A stretch of 64,000 nucleotides of DNA from Diploscapter coronatus (Eukaryota > Nematoda > Chromadorea > Rhabditida > Rhabditidae). Of this stretch, positions 39,739-51,630 are shown piece after piece; within the stretch, counting starts at the first letter, position 1, and the number at the start of each line of letters is the position of its first letter. Below the pieces are notes generated by a model. It searched no databases. It was not told the origin of the DNA and saw only the letters and a list, made by a program, of their open reading frames with translations. The stretch spans positions 44,911,201 through 44,975,200 of the forward strand of contig OZ038422.1 in assembly GCA_964036155.1 (NCBI GenBank). Direction: 5' to 3'. Both the position numbers and the translations under genes were made by a program.

Positions 39739-42700
39739 TCAGACTTGATGTTCCCTCGAAGTTCGCGTTACTGTGTGAGTGACATGCTGATGATAAGTCC
39801 CACCGCCTCGGTCAGAGTACTGAAATGATTATCTTGTTTTATCTTCTATGAAAATTTTAAAATAAACACTTTCATGATATATTTCAGAACTTTATGATTC
39901 AAAATTTGAACTTTATTGCAAGCTTCTATGCTAAGTTGGTTTTGCACAACCTTTATTCCGAAAACGTTTTCAAAAATTTAATGAAATCGTACGTTCGGAA
40001 TTTTTATTGAACTCACTTCAGATTCCTTATCCTGCTGTTGCGTCTGTCTGTGCTCTTCATACTGACCATTCGTCGGAGAAACTGGCACAACCTGAAACTT
40101 TGTTTGTTTTGGCCCATACGAGTTTGAATATCATTTTTAACAATAATATTCACCTTTTTACGGTTTTGCTCTTCTTGCCATTTATAATACTCATCGTCGA
40201 GAAGTTTCTGCTGTTGTTGTCTTTCATGTTCAGATCTTCTTCCGTTTTTGTAGGCGTAATTGTTCCTTCCAGAGCTTTGACTCTCTGTTTCGCTGACAAC
40301 CGTGGTTTCGTTCTTGTTTCTGTTCCTCGTATAGCATCTGAATATAAAAATTTCGAATTCTAACATTTGACTAATTTTTACATGAGGTAGGAAAGAATCA
40401 GGCAGAGAAGTAGGAGAAGAGCTATTCCGAGCAGAACTCCGAGGACGATCGTCCAAGTTCGGAAAGCGTAAGCGACTCCCTGAAATGATATGAATGATGA
40501 GTGATTTTGAATGGCTTCTTGTATTTGCAGACGGATAGGAAGGGTAAGGAATGTAGGAAAAGCGGAGAAATAAGAAAAAAGAACCGTCTGTAAATACAGG
40601 AGGCCATTTTGAGTCATGAAATTGTACTTACTCCAAGCTGATTGACGAAGTAGCCGTTATTGCAAGTGCCGTTGAACACACCGTTTGAGCAGACATTGCA
40701 ATTCGTCGCCTGAATTTGGTTGATTAGTAGATTGAGGGTAGATTTGAATTGTTTACATCATCGTTGGTTGTCCATAAAAAGAAATCTGTATTTTTACACT
40801 ATTTCATTGTTTTCAAATTTGTCTCGTCTCGAAGAAATCATATTGACTAATTGAATTTTTGTTTTTCAAACTAACCAAGTTTCTGTAGTTATCATATTGA
40901 CAAGCCCAGTAGACGTTCGTATGGTTATTATAGCAGATAATTGTGTTTCCATTGATGATCGAGCTAGGGTTGCAAACCAAATCGCACATCGGGCCCATCA
41001 TGTTGTTAATGCATTGTACGTTCAGTTGGAGGGCTAGTCTAAAATGTCAAATGATCTTCACCAATAAACTGCGCTTTGATGATTACTGTGTGCCGAGTTG
41101 TTGTCCAGTGAGCGTCAGAGCTTGTCCGCCGACGTTATTTGGGTTGTTGTTGAAAGCGTACATATCGACGACGAATGTATCGACCTAAAATAAAAATTTT
41201 TAAATTTAAGGGTTGTTGGAACTTCATTTCAGGTTTAATTTCAACTTTCTAAATTTTAATTTTAATCGAAGCATGAAATTGATTAAAATTCGTCGGTCAT
41301 TTTCACCATTTTTATGCATATTCTCGATATATTGTGAACGCGATTATTTGATGAAAATGAAAAATAGCACATTTTTCTTATGCCTAAAAATAAACAAATG
41401 TGCTTATCAAATTTGTTCGTTGGCTCGCGTTCTTTCTCTTCTTTCTTCTATTCTTTTTTAACAAAGTCCGTAAGACAATGTGTATGTTCGTAATGCACAC
41501 TCGTTTATTTTTGCGCGTATAGAAAATGCGTCATTTTCATTAATTGAAAGTTTACTATATTTGTCACCACGTACCAGAGTCAGATGATTGTAATACAGCA
41601 GCTGTGCGGTAGTTTTGTCAATGACGACTCCGAGATGCTGTACGAAGACATCAACAGCAACCTGAATTTGAATAGTTTTACCTAATTTTAGTTTTTAGCT
41701 CTAACCGGTCTACTCAACATGTAGAATGTGTATTGCTGAGTCCAATTGCCAGCGTTTATTGCACCAGAGGGAAAAGGATAGAAATCGGATTGGATGTACT
41801 GCACGGATTGGCTGAAACATTCACGATTCTGTATGCACGTTATTATAACTGCATAAAATTTTATTCCGAAGTTTTTTCTTCTAATTTTCTCTAGATGACA
41901 ATTAATAAGGTTATGGTTGTCGCTATATTTGGCATTTCGGTGTTATTATCTGATTGCAGCGTTAGCAACTCTCCTCTTTTTGCTTCTCCCTCCCTCTGGT
42001 CGTTCCCTTTGCTTATCACCAGCCGAGTGCCCATAAAAGGCAATCCTGCCCGGTTCGATCTGCTTTCTCCCTCTCTGTGATCTCTTCAATTTGCATACTC
42101 TTTCATCATTTCACCTTTACAATTTCCTATCATTCTGCTTCTTTCCTCCCTCCTCAATTCTCCTCAACTCAAATGATCTATTCCTTTGGTAAACATGGTC
42201 CAGCAAGACGAACAAATAGCGTGTCTTGCAGTATAAGGAAATCGTGAAATGCCTATAGCATAGCACCCCTTAGCCAACAACAGAGAGATGCAATCAATTT
42301 TTTGATAGCATGAAAAAGTGCTGCAAAATCGATAAATATTTGGTAAAAATGCACGAATGCAAGGATATCGATTCAGTAAAACATTACTGCACAAATCAGT
42401 TACTTTTGAATGTCGACTCACTGCTCATCTTAGTGCGCAGTAGATTATCAGTTATTGTGGGCTTTCTATTGCTTGATGAAAATGAAAGGTTACATATTTT
42501 TACATGCGCAAAGATAAACAAGTGCATTACGGACATACATTCTTTTACGGGGCCTTGAAAAAGAAAAAGAACACGTGAGCCAATGAGCATGTTTGATATG
42601 CATACTCCTTATTTTACATGTATAGAATGCGAGATTTTTTACTTCATCAAGTAATCGGACGTTCACAATTGTCAATCAAGGAAGATATCAATGATAAGTA

Positions 42701-44351
42701 AGAATTTCACCGTACAAGAATGATTCATATTTACGCCTACATGTTTATGCATCGATTTTTGCAACAAGGATGAATAATCTGCAGACTTACTCATAGCTGG
42801 AGATGACTGTGACAAAACTGAACATGCAGGAATTCTGGCAGTTCTCCGAGAGGTAATTGCAGTTGCTGATCGGACAACGGCAAGTTGTAGTGTTCGACAG
42901 GGAAAACGTAGGGTTCGAGTAGGAATTCAGCTTGAAGTCTACTTGAGCTCCATTCACACCGGAATTTTGCGTGTCCTAAAGTATCTCTTTAATCCTTATT
43001 TTTAGAGGTTTATAATTCAACAAAATGTTATTTCAATTTTTCACGTCAATTTTAAATCGAAGTTGAACTTGAAGTCGAAAGGGACGTTATTTCTTGCGTA
43101 GATTTTCAGATAGCTTACCAATCTCATTGGATTATTGATAACAATCGATCGACTGGAGCTAACATCTCGCTGAAATTGAGTTAGTTTGAGTCTTTCGAAT
43201 TCATTCGAATACCTGAAGTTGAGGATATGACATTCCAGTTTGGCCCGGCTGTAGCTGAGCATTGTACTGTTGAAAGCCGTTCTGATTTCCATATTGATTA
43301 GAGTTGGGAATCACTGGACCAGGCCCAAATCGGGCATTTGGAGGGATTCTGAATGGGTTGAAATTTTTTTTTGTGAAATATGACGATAATTCACATAGGA
43401 CAAATCAGGCTTACTTATTGGCGTTTAGGCGATCCATAGGTTGGTGTGCTTGAGTGGGGAATTGTTGAAGGGGGTGTGAATTGCCAGAAGGATTGTTATG
43501 CTGTGGATTTTGCAGGGAATTTGAGTGACCATTGGGAAGGGGGTTCGGATTCTGATGCGGGGGAAGAGGGTTGGATTGCTGCTGGGATAGGTGTGCAGGT
43601 GGGAGATGAATATTTGGAGAGGATTGAGGCGATTGCCTGATATCGAATCAATTTTACACCAAATCTTTCAAAGTCAATTAGTTCGTGCAATCAAATATCA
43701 TGCAAAATTTTCACGAATACTAGCATTTCGAATGGATCATGATTCGCAATCCGAATTGATGGAATCCCGATACATAGTTAAGCTAGTACTGGAAAGTCTA
43801 ACGGATCACTGAGCTTGGAGATTTCATCGATTTGGGTCGATAGTTTTCGACTATAATAAGCGTTAACAAAGATCCAATTTTGACTTTCCCACGCTTCTTT
43901 TAGTCATTAACTAATTTAGTTGTTCTTTCACTCTCATATGCAAATCAATTCTTCTGCACCCTTTTTCATGCTGCAGAATTTCTCCCTCATTCGACTGTCT
44001 CTGCGCACTGTCAGCACCGCAAAGATATTAGTCATAAGCGCAGTCGAGTTAGTGCGAATTGTGAATAGATGCGAAATTACGAACGAAATATTGTAAAGCA
44101 AGATTTTTACATGTTAACGGAATTAGAAAGTGAAAAACCGATTAGTTTAGAGAAAAAATAGCAAGGAAAGACTAACAAAGCTCTCAGACAAAATTACATG
44201 CATATGAAGATGCAAGCATGCACAAAAATGTTGAAGTTTCTCACCCTCCAGGAAACTGATTTTGTTGTTGGAATTGTGCAAAAATCGAATATGGCAATAA
44301 AATTAGTACTGCGAAATTGCGTAGCATTTGATGATGTCTTTGACGACCCAT
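39739..44351 (-). CDS. divergent DSL-type (Notch ligand-like) type I membrane protein A (556 aa)
   Basis: Exons 44351-44245, 43636-43415, 43348-43213, 43169-43119, 42975-42791, 41811-41706, 41661-41575, 41184-41087, 41038-40876, 40709-40632, 40479-40382, 40337-40154, 40091-40017 and 39819-39739 sum to 1671 nt, 557 codons with TGA. A signal peptide (about 9-26) is followed by a Pro/Gln/Asn-rich stretch (36-155). Residues 182-330 resemble the MNNL region of Delta-type ligands (FKLNSYSNP, a cluster of five Cys at 204-222, YPFPSG). A DSL-like module follows: C340, C349, C353, C366, C377, C389, spacing 8-3-12-10-11 against about 8-3-11-7-8 in classical DSL domains, with GPMCDLVC where DSL has GxxCxxFC. 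A short Cys knot (389-401) replaces EGF repeats. One membrane segment lies at about 419-442, then a Gln-rich basic/acidic tail. Gene structure is firm; DSL assignment is from spacing and architecture only. Confidence 0.8.
41812..42790 (-). other. 1-kb intron of DSL-like gene A
   Basis: Longest intron of the gene. It includes a pyrimidine-rich block at about 41960-42170 on the plus strand, which is antisense to the host gene and so runs against the usual orientation in this window. No nested gene seen. Confidence 0.7.
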
Positions 44352-45093
44352 CGCTGCGTCAAAAGTGAGGATGGAATCGAGCAAATTACCTAAAAAATTA
44401 GTATAAGTAGAAATTACACTAATGACGAAGAAGAAGAGATATCACGAAATTATCAAATTGTTGTTTGGGTATTGCTTGCGAAGAGTCGTACCAGTTGAAA
44501 GATAGAGGAGGAGAAGGGAGAGAAACAAGACAAGGAAAGACGAGCACACGCCACTAACAACGAATATATCGTTCAGGAAGGGGAAAGAGAGGGAAAGAAA
44601 AAGGAAAAAGGAGAATTGCATTCTCTCAAATGCCTTATCGAGCAAACAGTTCCATTCCCCTTTCCTCCTTTTATCACTCTTTCTCTCTTCCAAGGAATAC
44701 CCGCAGAACAGATAGTCCCTCAGGCACAGATAGTGATTGCTACACTGCCGCCTTGCTGGATGTGAATCATTCACCTATCTGAGGGCGGACCGACAGTCAT
44801 CAACTCTGACTGTCCGAGTGTATGCACACAAGCAAAGCAGAGAAAGATGATTAGCATACGCCTATTAGATGACAGGTCAATACCTAAAATAGTAAAGTAA
44901 AATAAGTAAACACAGTGCAAAATTATTGAAATTAGAAAAGCTGAATATGAAGTTTTCTGCAATTTTTGCCAGATAACGTGAAATGGTATTGAAGCTAGTG
45001 AATTCAAGTTTCAAGACTTTTATAGTATTTATTCATGATTAACGTCAAGCAACATAATTTATTATTCAAAGACAATTAAATGCTGAGGTAGTG
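44352..45093. other. 742-bp spacer between the two DSL-like genes
   Basis: Contains a GA-rich tract followed by a CT-rich tract (about 44450-44760) and the polyadenylation signal of the upstream paralogue. A TTTTTTTAG-like acceptor about 38 bases upstream of the gene A ATG could be a leader-acceptor site. Confidence 0.6.
45058..45063 (-). terminator. AATAAA polyadenylation signal of DSL-like gene B
   Basis: AATAAA on the minus strand (TTTATT on plus), 31 bases after the TGA of gene B. Position and sequence are typical. Confidence 0.65.
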
Positions 45094-47021
45094 TCAGACT
45101 CGCACCTCTCTTCGTTTCGTGTCTGGATCTATCCACTCATCGGCCACGCCTCCTCTCTAAAATTTCATTCGTTAATCAATGATCACACTTTTCAAAAGTT
45201 TAAATTTTAACTTCATCGTGATAGCTGTAATTCCGGCTTCGTTCCTGGTATTCGTTTCGACTATTCCTGTGGTGCCTCTGAAGTTTCATACAACTAGGTC
45301 GTTGCTTTTATCAGGGTGCTACTGTTTTGAAAACATGAAAATTTTCGTTTAGAATCACTACTGGATTTGGCAATTTTCACTCTTAATTTTATGTCCTTGT
45401 AGAGATACCTGTGGATATGAATCTGATACGTATTCTCGTTGCCTTTGTGAATCATGGCTGACGTTGTGTCTCCTGTGACCCCTCGGACTGTCAGACATTC
45501 GGCGAATTCTGTCGTGTTGTCGCAACGAAGAATCGTCAGATTCGTCTACCACATAGACTTCTCGGATTCTGAAAGCGATATTATAGAATACTTTATCCTG
45601 ATTTCCCATATTCCATACTTCTGCGGCCTGGGATATACTCGTTGATCTTGATTTCGATTTATAAACATGCATCCGAGTGCAATAATCAGCAGCAATAACA
45701 AAATCACGCACAGTATAATGAAACTTATCATTAGCCAGAAATATAGGTTTTCCTTGTTCTTAATTTCAAAAAACGATGAAGTTTTAACTTTACAAATCTT
45801 ACATCGGCTGGAGGCTCTATGCTTGAACATATATCTGGGGATGCCCAGTACTCACATGTTACTAAAATTTATAGTCAAAGAAAAGGGAAGATTCAAACGA
45901 TGGACTTACGAGGGTTGATAAAACTTGAATTGCAGCAAATCCTTTGTCCATTTTGAGTACAAGTATAGCAGAAAGAGCTATTATTCGTGTCCTGACAACT
46001 ACCATCACAATTGAATCCTTTGTCAGAATTCTCTGAGCAAATTCTTGCATAATTTATTGTCAAGTTCCTAAAGGAACTTCTCTTTATCATTTTTCACGGC
46101 TTAATCTACCATTTGTACTTATTACTGACACCAGTTAGCACTGCACTTTCTGTATATTGGTAACTGTAGTTTGTTTCTCCTAATAACACCAAACCGTCTG
46201 ACAGTAAAATTCGATCCAATAAAATTCCGCAGCCTATCGTAATTTCTGCTGATAACGACAGGATATTCTAAATATAATTTTGACTAATATCGAACCTCAT
46301 TTTATTATTCTCTGTCGACTTTCAAGAATGATATTTTTATTTTAAAAAATACTTTTCACAAATTTGTTATTTAAATTGTATGAACTAACCATCGGTGACT
46401 TCATGTGAAATGTCGCATTATCCGATGTTAAATCGATTATATAAGGCGGAGAGTTGCAGGGTATATTTTGCCTCACCGAACTTATTGGTGGATAAACTAC
46501 TTGACTAAACATGAACTTCTATAGAACTTTCTGTAGGATTGTTCGGTATACCTTTGACTGACAAAATACAAATTTACGACTGCTTCTATATACTGATCTG
46601 TTTCACACTGTCCATTTTGAAAGTATGAACAGAATGAGTAGCTGGATGATAAAGATACGAATGAAACATTAAACTGCACATCTGATGGGATAGCTTCTGA
46701 ATTCCGCACCTAAATTTCCAAAACTTTTTACTTATACTCTAAGCATTTTTAAACATGACCAGTGATAGTCGGAACATAATTGAGACAAAGCGCCTCTTAT
46801 GCAAGTGAAGATCGAATGTTTCACTAATCTGATCTGATCAGAGCAACAAAAATGCTAATTCATAGCACTAGTGTCGAGAATTAGTATCAATACTGCGAAA
46901 CTATTATGTTTCTGCTCTTCTAGTCAAGTAACAAGTCAAATGATAATTGTAAACCTACATGTATTAGATAAATGATTATGAATGTAAGAGCAATTCGACT
47001 GGACTGCTGCCATATTTGCAT
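45094..47021 (-). CDS. divergent DSL-type (Notch ligand-like) type I membrane protein B (382 aa)
   Basis: Exons 47021-46959, 46709-46552, 46504-46390, 46267-46110, 46067-45910, 45861-45803, 45758-45639, 45597-45409, 45277-45212 and 45156-45094 sum to 1149 nt, 383 codons with TGA. An N-terminal signal peptide (about 9-20, ALTFIIIYLI) is followed by an MNNL-like region (about 30-165; FNVSFVSLSSSYSFC, then an NxTFHM motif). A compact DSL-like module has cysteines at 175, 185, 189, 198, 201, 209 and 210, with a second short Cys stretch to about residue 232. One membrane segment (about 244-268) precedes a cytoplasmic tail rich in Arg, Asp, Ser and His. Same order of parts as gene A, next door on the same strand, but without A's Pro/Gln-rich insert, so it is probably a tandem paralogue. 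Junctions at 46110 and 45758 rest on phase rather than consensus signals. Confidence 0.75.
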
Positions 47022-48123
47022 CTTCGAGTCCTGAGCATCGAATTTGCAGGGAAAGAGTTTGGTCGTTTACAGGCAAGAAAGGAGAAGGACATGATAAGAG
47101 TGAGTTTTGTCAGAGAGGAATTTGCCAGTGAGAAAAGCTATCGAAAGAAGCTTACTGAGCGCAGACGGTTTTGTTTGAATTCGAAATCATAAAAAATATC
47201 CAAGTTTTAAATATTCAACAAAGTTCTAACGTTTCGAATTTCAATAGGATGAACATAAAGAACTTTGAGACCATGAATAAACACGTAGCATATTACTTAC
47301 ACAGACGTTTACGTACCTAGGTTAAGTAGAAATCCACATATAAAAGCGATGAATAAGTGGAATTTTTGAATTTTTTTTTTTCATTTTTGTAAATTTTGTT
47401 GCTATTTTTCCGAATTTATCATTATTTGCAATGTGCAACTTTGCATTTATTCTCAAAGTGGGACGATTTTAGAATTTGGGACGTTTTCTTTCTTTTATTT
47501 CCCACGTTTATTTCTATTCAAAATGTCAGCAAATGATTCGTTTTCCTCTGAATTTTATTCGAAGTTTAGAAAATCTGATTAAAGATATCAGAGTACAAAG
47601 AATACTTCTCGAAATTTCGAACGTTTTCTTGCCTTCACAAACCTAAAAGCGCAGCACTTTTTAACCTGTAACTCTTCATTGCTGGTCTAATCAAATTCCA
47701 CTTATCAAATCCTCCTTATGGCTATTTTTGCTTCCTTCTTTCTGTCGGCTACATTTACGTCTCCATTTGCCTAGACCGACTCTGACTCTGTTATTGATTT
47801 CCACTTGCACTTCTCTCTGTCTTTCTGTCTTCTTTCTCCCTTCTCTCGTCTCTTTTCCTCTCTCGATTTTTCGTTCTCTTTCGAGAAGACAACGGCAGAG
47901 ACCCTTCATTTCAATCCTTCTGAAGCGCGAATTAAAACCAACAACCCGATGAAATATTTGCTCCTTCGAAATTGAAATTCCTCTTTTCAAAAATTTCTTT
48001 TGTTTTATTATTTTCCTTGTATGATTCAATTGATTTTTACTGCTTTCGAGAAAAGTTCCAAAATCATTAATTATTATTATTATTATTATTTATTCTATTT
48101 TTATTTATGCGACGTGCTTTCTG
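47022..48123. promoter_or_regulatory. divergent promoter region between DSL-like gene B and the KIAA0930 homologue
   Basis: 1.1 kb with two genes starting away from each other. Contains a CT-rich block (about 47715-47910) on the sense strand of the plus gene and an ATT repeat at 48068-48090. Upstream exons of the KIAA0930 gene may be hidden here. Confidence 0.5.
48068..48090. repeat. (ATT)n microsatellite
   Basis: About seven TTA/ATT units just upstream of the first visible exon of the KIAA0930 homologue. Confidence 0.8.
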
Positions 48124-50480
48124 TTGAATATTGGTTTCATTTTCAGTTTTCGAACGAGATGTTTCCCTGTAGTTGATCAGAATCAAGGATTATTATTGGA
48201 AGCTCATATCTATCAAAGAATTTATTCTGAAATGAATGCCAATTCTACGATCAAAGACCTAGTTACGCCGAAGAATTGCAATTTCACTAACAACGATATC
48301 AATAACTCTGGTAAATTTATTTACTCTTTTTACTTTTCATCTTAAAATTATTATAGTACCCCCTGCCCCAAGTAGTTCAATACCGATAGTGAAAAAATCG
48401 ACGGGTTCATGTAAATGTGTCGGTGAAGTGCTAAAGCGAATCAACACTCTGAGGCGATTAGCCACGCAAGAGGGTAATTTCTACTTCCTTTTTCAACAAG
48501 TATTTTTTTGTCAGATGGTGATTATTCGATAGTCCACAATAATGAGGTGCAATGGGCTAAAGTATTCATGGAATACATTCTCGGTAAGGCTGGATGTCAG
48601 GCAGCTAATTGCTTAGGTAATTCAAGCGTTCTCCTTCATTTTTAGTTTTTAATAAATTTGTAGCGCATTCCGATGATATGATTTGGTATGTGAAGCAGCA
48701 ACGATACGCATCTTCGTTTTACATGGGTTCAGCGGTAATGATATTTATTCGATGGCTTTCTTTAATTGTCGTCTTTCAAGCCATCCGACTTGATTCAAGT
48801 CTACAGACGAGAGTCGAAAAATCAGCCCACACCTTGCGACGATCATTATAACTGGGAAGATACTGTCTGTCTGAATATCATCATGCAGCAGGTAGCCTTT
48901 ATTGTTTGAGGGAAGATTAATTTATTCGCGTTTAGCTGGATTTCTTCGTGACATGTGCAGTTTGTACTAAAACGGGCCCTCAAAATCTTCAAATTATCAA
49001 GAAGAATTGTCAAAAGGTTTTTCCATCGCCCAGTCGAAGGAGGATGGACAGCAAGGGAGAGCAGGAAGAAATCACCTATCCTAAGTTGTATTTCGCTATC
49101 GACGGGTTTGAAGAGGTATTATAATCAGGATGGCACTTATGAAACTGAATAGAAATTTTTGATTGATCAAACTAAATCTATGTGATCTTCGAAAATTTTC
49201 AATATCTCTCTTTAATTTTGTCTGATCACTCAATTCTAGGCCTTTTCCGATGTGATTGTGAGAGACGGTGAATGTGTATGTGTCGAGTTGGTCGTCAAAG
49301 ACAGGCAACGAACTCGAGAAGCTGTTGTATTTCTGGGCTCTATCCGGTACGAAATCCTGAAACAGGTCTATGACACCAAGGTAAGAGTTAAATATCTCTC
49401 GTTCTTGAATTTCAACAATTAGGCTTCATCAACTTGGCAATGGGCTCAGAAATTGATGAAGCAAGGCGAGCGACGTCAGGAATTCGTTCGAATGCGGGGA
49501 CCACAGGGCAAAGTAATATTTCTAAGGGTGAATAACTTTTAGGAGGTGATTTTTTCTAAGGGTTATGCCGAAATGGCCGTGGCTCGAGTAGCGAATAGCG
49601 GCTACGAAACTCCACTGACAGAGCATGCCATGGACTTTCCTGAATTCGCCTCTGTCGAACAGACACTTGGGAGAAGAAGGATGTCTGAAATGAATTTGGC
49701 CGGACCGCGACTGTTTCCTTCGAGAAGTGCAGCCACTCCAACTGGTGGGCCTACGCAGGGAAGGAAATGGCAGAGTGAAGCTGATAGCGTCAACCAGTAT
49801 CCAGAAGTCGAAGGAAGCAATTTGGATGATGGTATGCTTTTTTAGTTACAAAATCGAAGATTAAACATCTTTTTGTACAAGGAAAGTACATTGACAGAAT
49901 ATTCTAAATCTGAACTACACCGAGCAGGTGGTTAGTAAAGAACAAAATGGCGGAATGTTTTCTGTTTCTCATATTTTCAGTGGAAACATGGAGTTTTTTC
50001 ACAAAAACCACTTCATCAATTATAAGAAAGTCCAACTTCATTGCAAACTCTGTCAAATAATAATTCTACACCGAGTCTAAATTATAATTTGAAATTCGGA
50101 ATTTACATTTTTACATCGAAAATTTTCGAATTCGGAATCTCTTCCCGACACGAATGAGAAACTGACAATATTTCCTACAAGCCTGGCAATTTGATTATAA
50201 TAAATTTCCTTTTAGAACTAGAAGAAAGCACCCTAAATCGGCTATGGTCGATGCGAGGATTTGGTCAGGCATGGCATTGGCTGAGAGAGAAAAAGCGGGC
50301 AGAATGCACTCCTCTTCACGCATTCCTCACCTACATTACGCTACCTGCACCATGTATTCTTAACGGTAAAATTATTTTTGTGAATATTTACAAAAACATC
50401 CATTTTTAGATTTACTAAATGAACGGCCTAAACGACCTATTTTATCATTCGAATTCGACGCTCTTCCATCGCAATCTTGA
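48124..50480 (+). CDS. KIAA0930: KIAA0930 family protein, 5' end uncertain (about 490 aa)
   Basis: Exons 48147-48310 (or from the ATG at 48124), 48357-48473, 48515-48616, 48664-48734, 48781-48891, 48936-49115, 49240-49380, 49423-49512, 49561-49831, 50216-50365 and 50410-50480 keep phase to a TGA. The core matches the animal KIAA0930 (C22orf9) family: VYRRESK, WEDTVCLNIIMQQLDFFVTC, PSPSRRRMDSKGE, FSDVIVRDGECVCVELV, GSIRYEILKQVYD, FVRMRGPQGKGYAEMAVARV and, after a variable Ser-rich linker, TPLHAFLTYITLPAP. No biochemical role is established for the family. Introns are mostly 40-50 nt; two acceptors are AAG (before 48781 and 49561), the second required by the conserved QGKGYAEM junction. A strong acceptor at 48146 suggests either a missing upstream coding exon or a start at Met 48232. 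The N-terminal 100 or so residues have no counterpart that I recognise. Confidence 0.88.
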
Positions 50481-50852
50481 AAAATTTATATCACAACTTC
50501 TTTCAACGTTCTCATATTTATCAAAATTATCTGATTTTGTGCTGATTGTTTCTGATTCTTTCAGTTTTTATCGGAATTCCCATGTTTTATCTCTTTGGCA
50601 CCCACTTATATTGTGTTGTACGGATCTCATTCAATATCTAGTGACCAGATTTGCTGATAATTTATTGAACACCCAGGACTATTGAATTTTTCAATCTATT
50701 TAGAATTTCAATTCAGAAAAGATATGGACTCATTGAGAAGACTTTAGTCATGAACTTGCCATAAAATGTAGAACCGGATTGATTTAGAAAATAACTTTAA
50801 AAGTTCTATTTATATTTTATCGATTGAAAAAATATACTTTGCAAAAAAGATC

Positions 50853-50858
50853 AATAAA
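50853..50858 (+). terminator. AATAAA polyadenylation signal of the KIAA0930 homologue
   Basis: AATAAA about 370 bases after the stop codon, the first clear signal downstream on this strand. Confidence 0.5.
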
Positions 50859-51613
50859 TTCTATTCTATCAATCAACCAGCTAATGGTTTCCTTTGACTT
50901 CGGACCAAGTCACAATCGAACAATAGGAAATATGGCATGAGAGTATGAGAATGTACAGGAAAACGAAGAATAAGATGGATGAGATAGAATAGGGAAATCG
51001 GAGGGAATGAGAGCGAGGACAGGTTATGCAGAAATGAGGTATCCACTACAGGAAATCTGTATTATCCTTTGCATTTTTCTGTTCCGATTCGACCTCTGAA
51101 ATTGGCTTTTCCATGCTATCCTATTTTCTTTTCTTTAGAATAACGGAGGATTTTATCGGGAACAGATCTCCAGAAATATATTCTTCTTCCTAAATTTCAA
51201 ATAATAATAATTTATACAAAGAAGTGATTTGGATAACCTTCTCAGCTGTGAAATAGCGTCACATTTCGCACAATTTTTAAAATCGGTTTGAATTTCCACG
51301 ATATTTTCTCTTTGTTGCTACTTCGTGTCAATTCATTTGCATTTATCTCATCGAACTGCATCCGGCCACTTGTTTGATCGCCTCTTTTCAGTCATTTATC
51401 TCCCGTTTCTTTCAATTTCTTCCCCATTTGCGAATTTATCGTCACCTGCTCGCTTCCTCTTCCCTTTTTTCACCTCTTTTTGCATATCTCCTGGCGCCAT
51501 CACAGTTTCTAACCGATGTGTGAAACTATCGGTTCACCCTGCCAAAGTTTATTTACCGTTCAGTTATTCAAGCACTGTTTTCAATTTATTGATTTTTTCG
51601 AATATTTTCAAAT

Positions 51614-51630
51614 TCCTAAAATTTCAGAAA
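51614..51630 (+). other. candidate leader-acceptor site before the 51.6-kb gene
   Basis: AAATTTCAG ends three bases before the proposed ATG at 51631. This spacing is typical of a nematode spliced-leader acceptor and otherwise hard to explain for a first exon. It could instead be an ordinary acceptor with coding exons further upstream. Confidence 0.4.

Larger units (their letters stand above)
50481..51630. other. 1.15-kb spacer after the KIAA0930 homologue
   Basis: Holds the 3' UTR and poly(A) signal of the upstream gene, a purine-rich tract near 50920-51030 and a CT-rich stretch near 51370-51490 before the next proposed start. No other exon was recognised. Confidence 0.6.
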
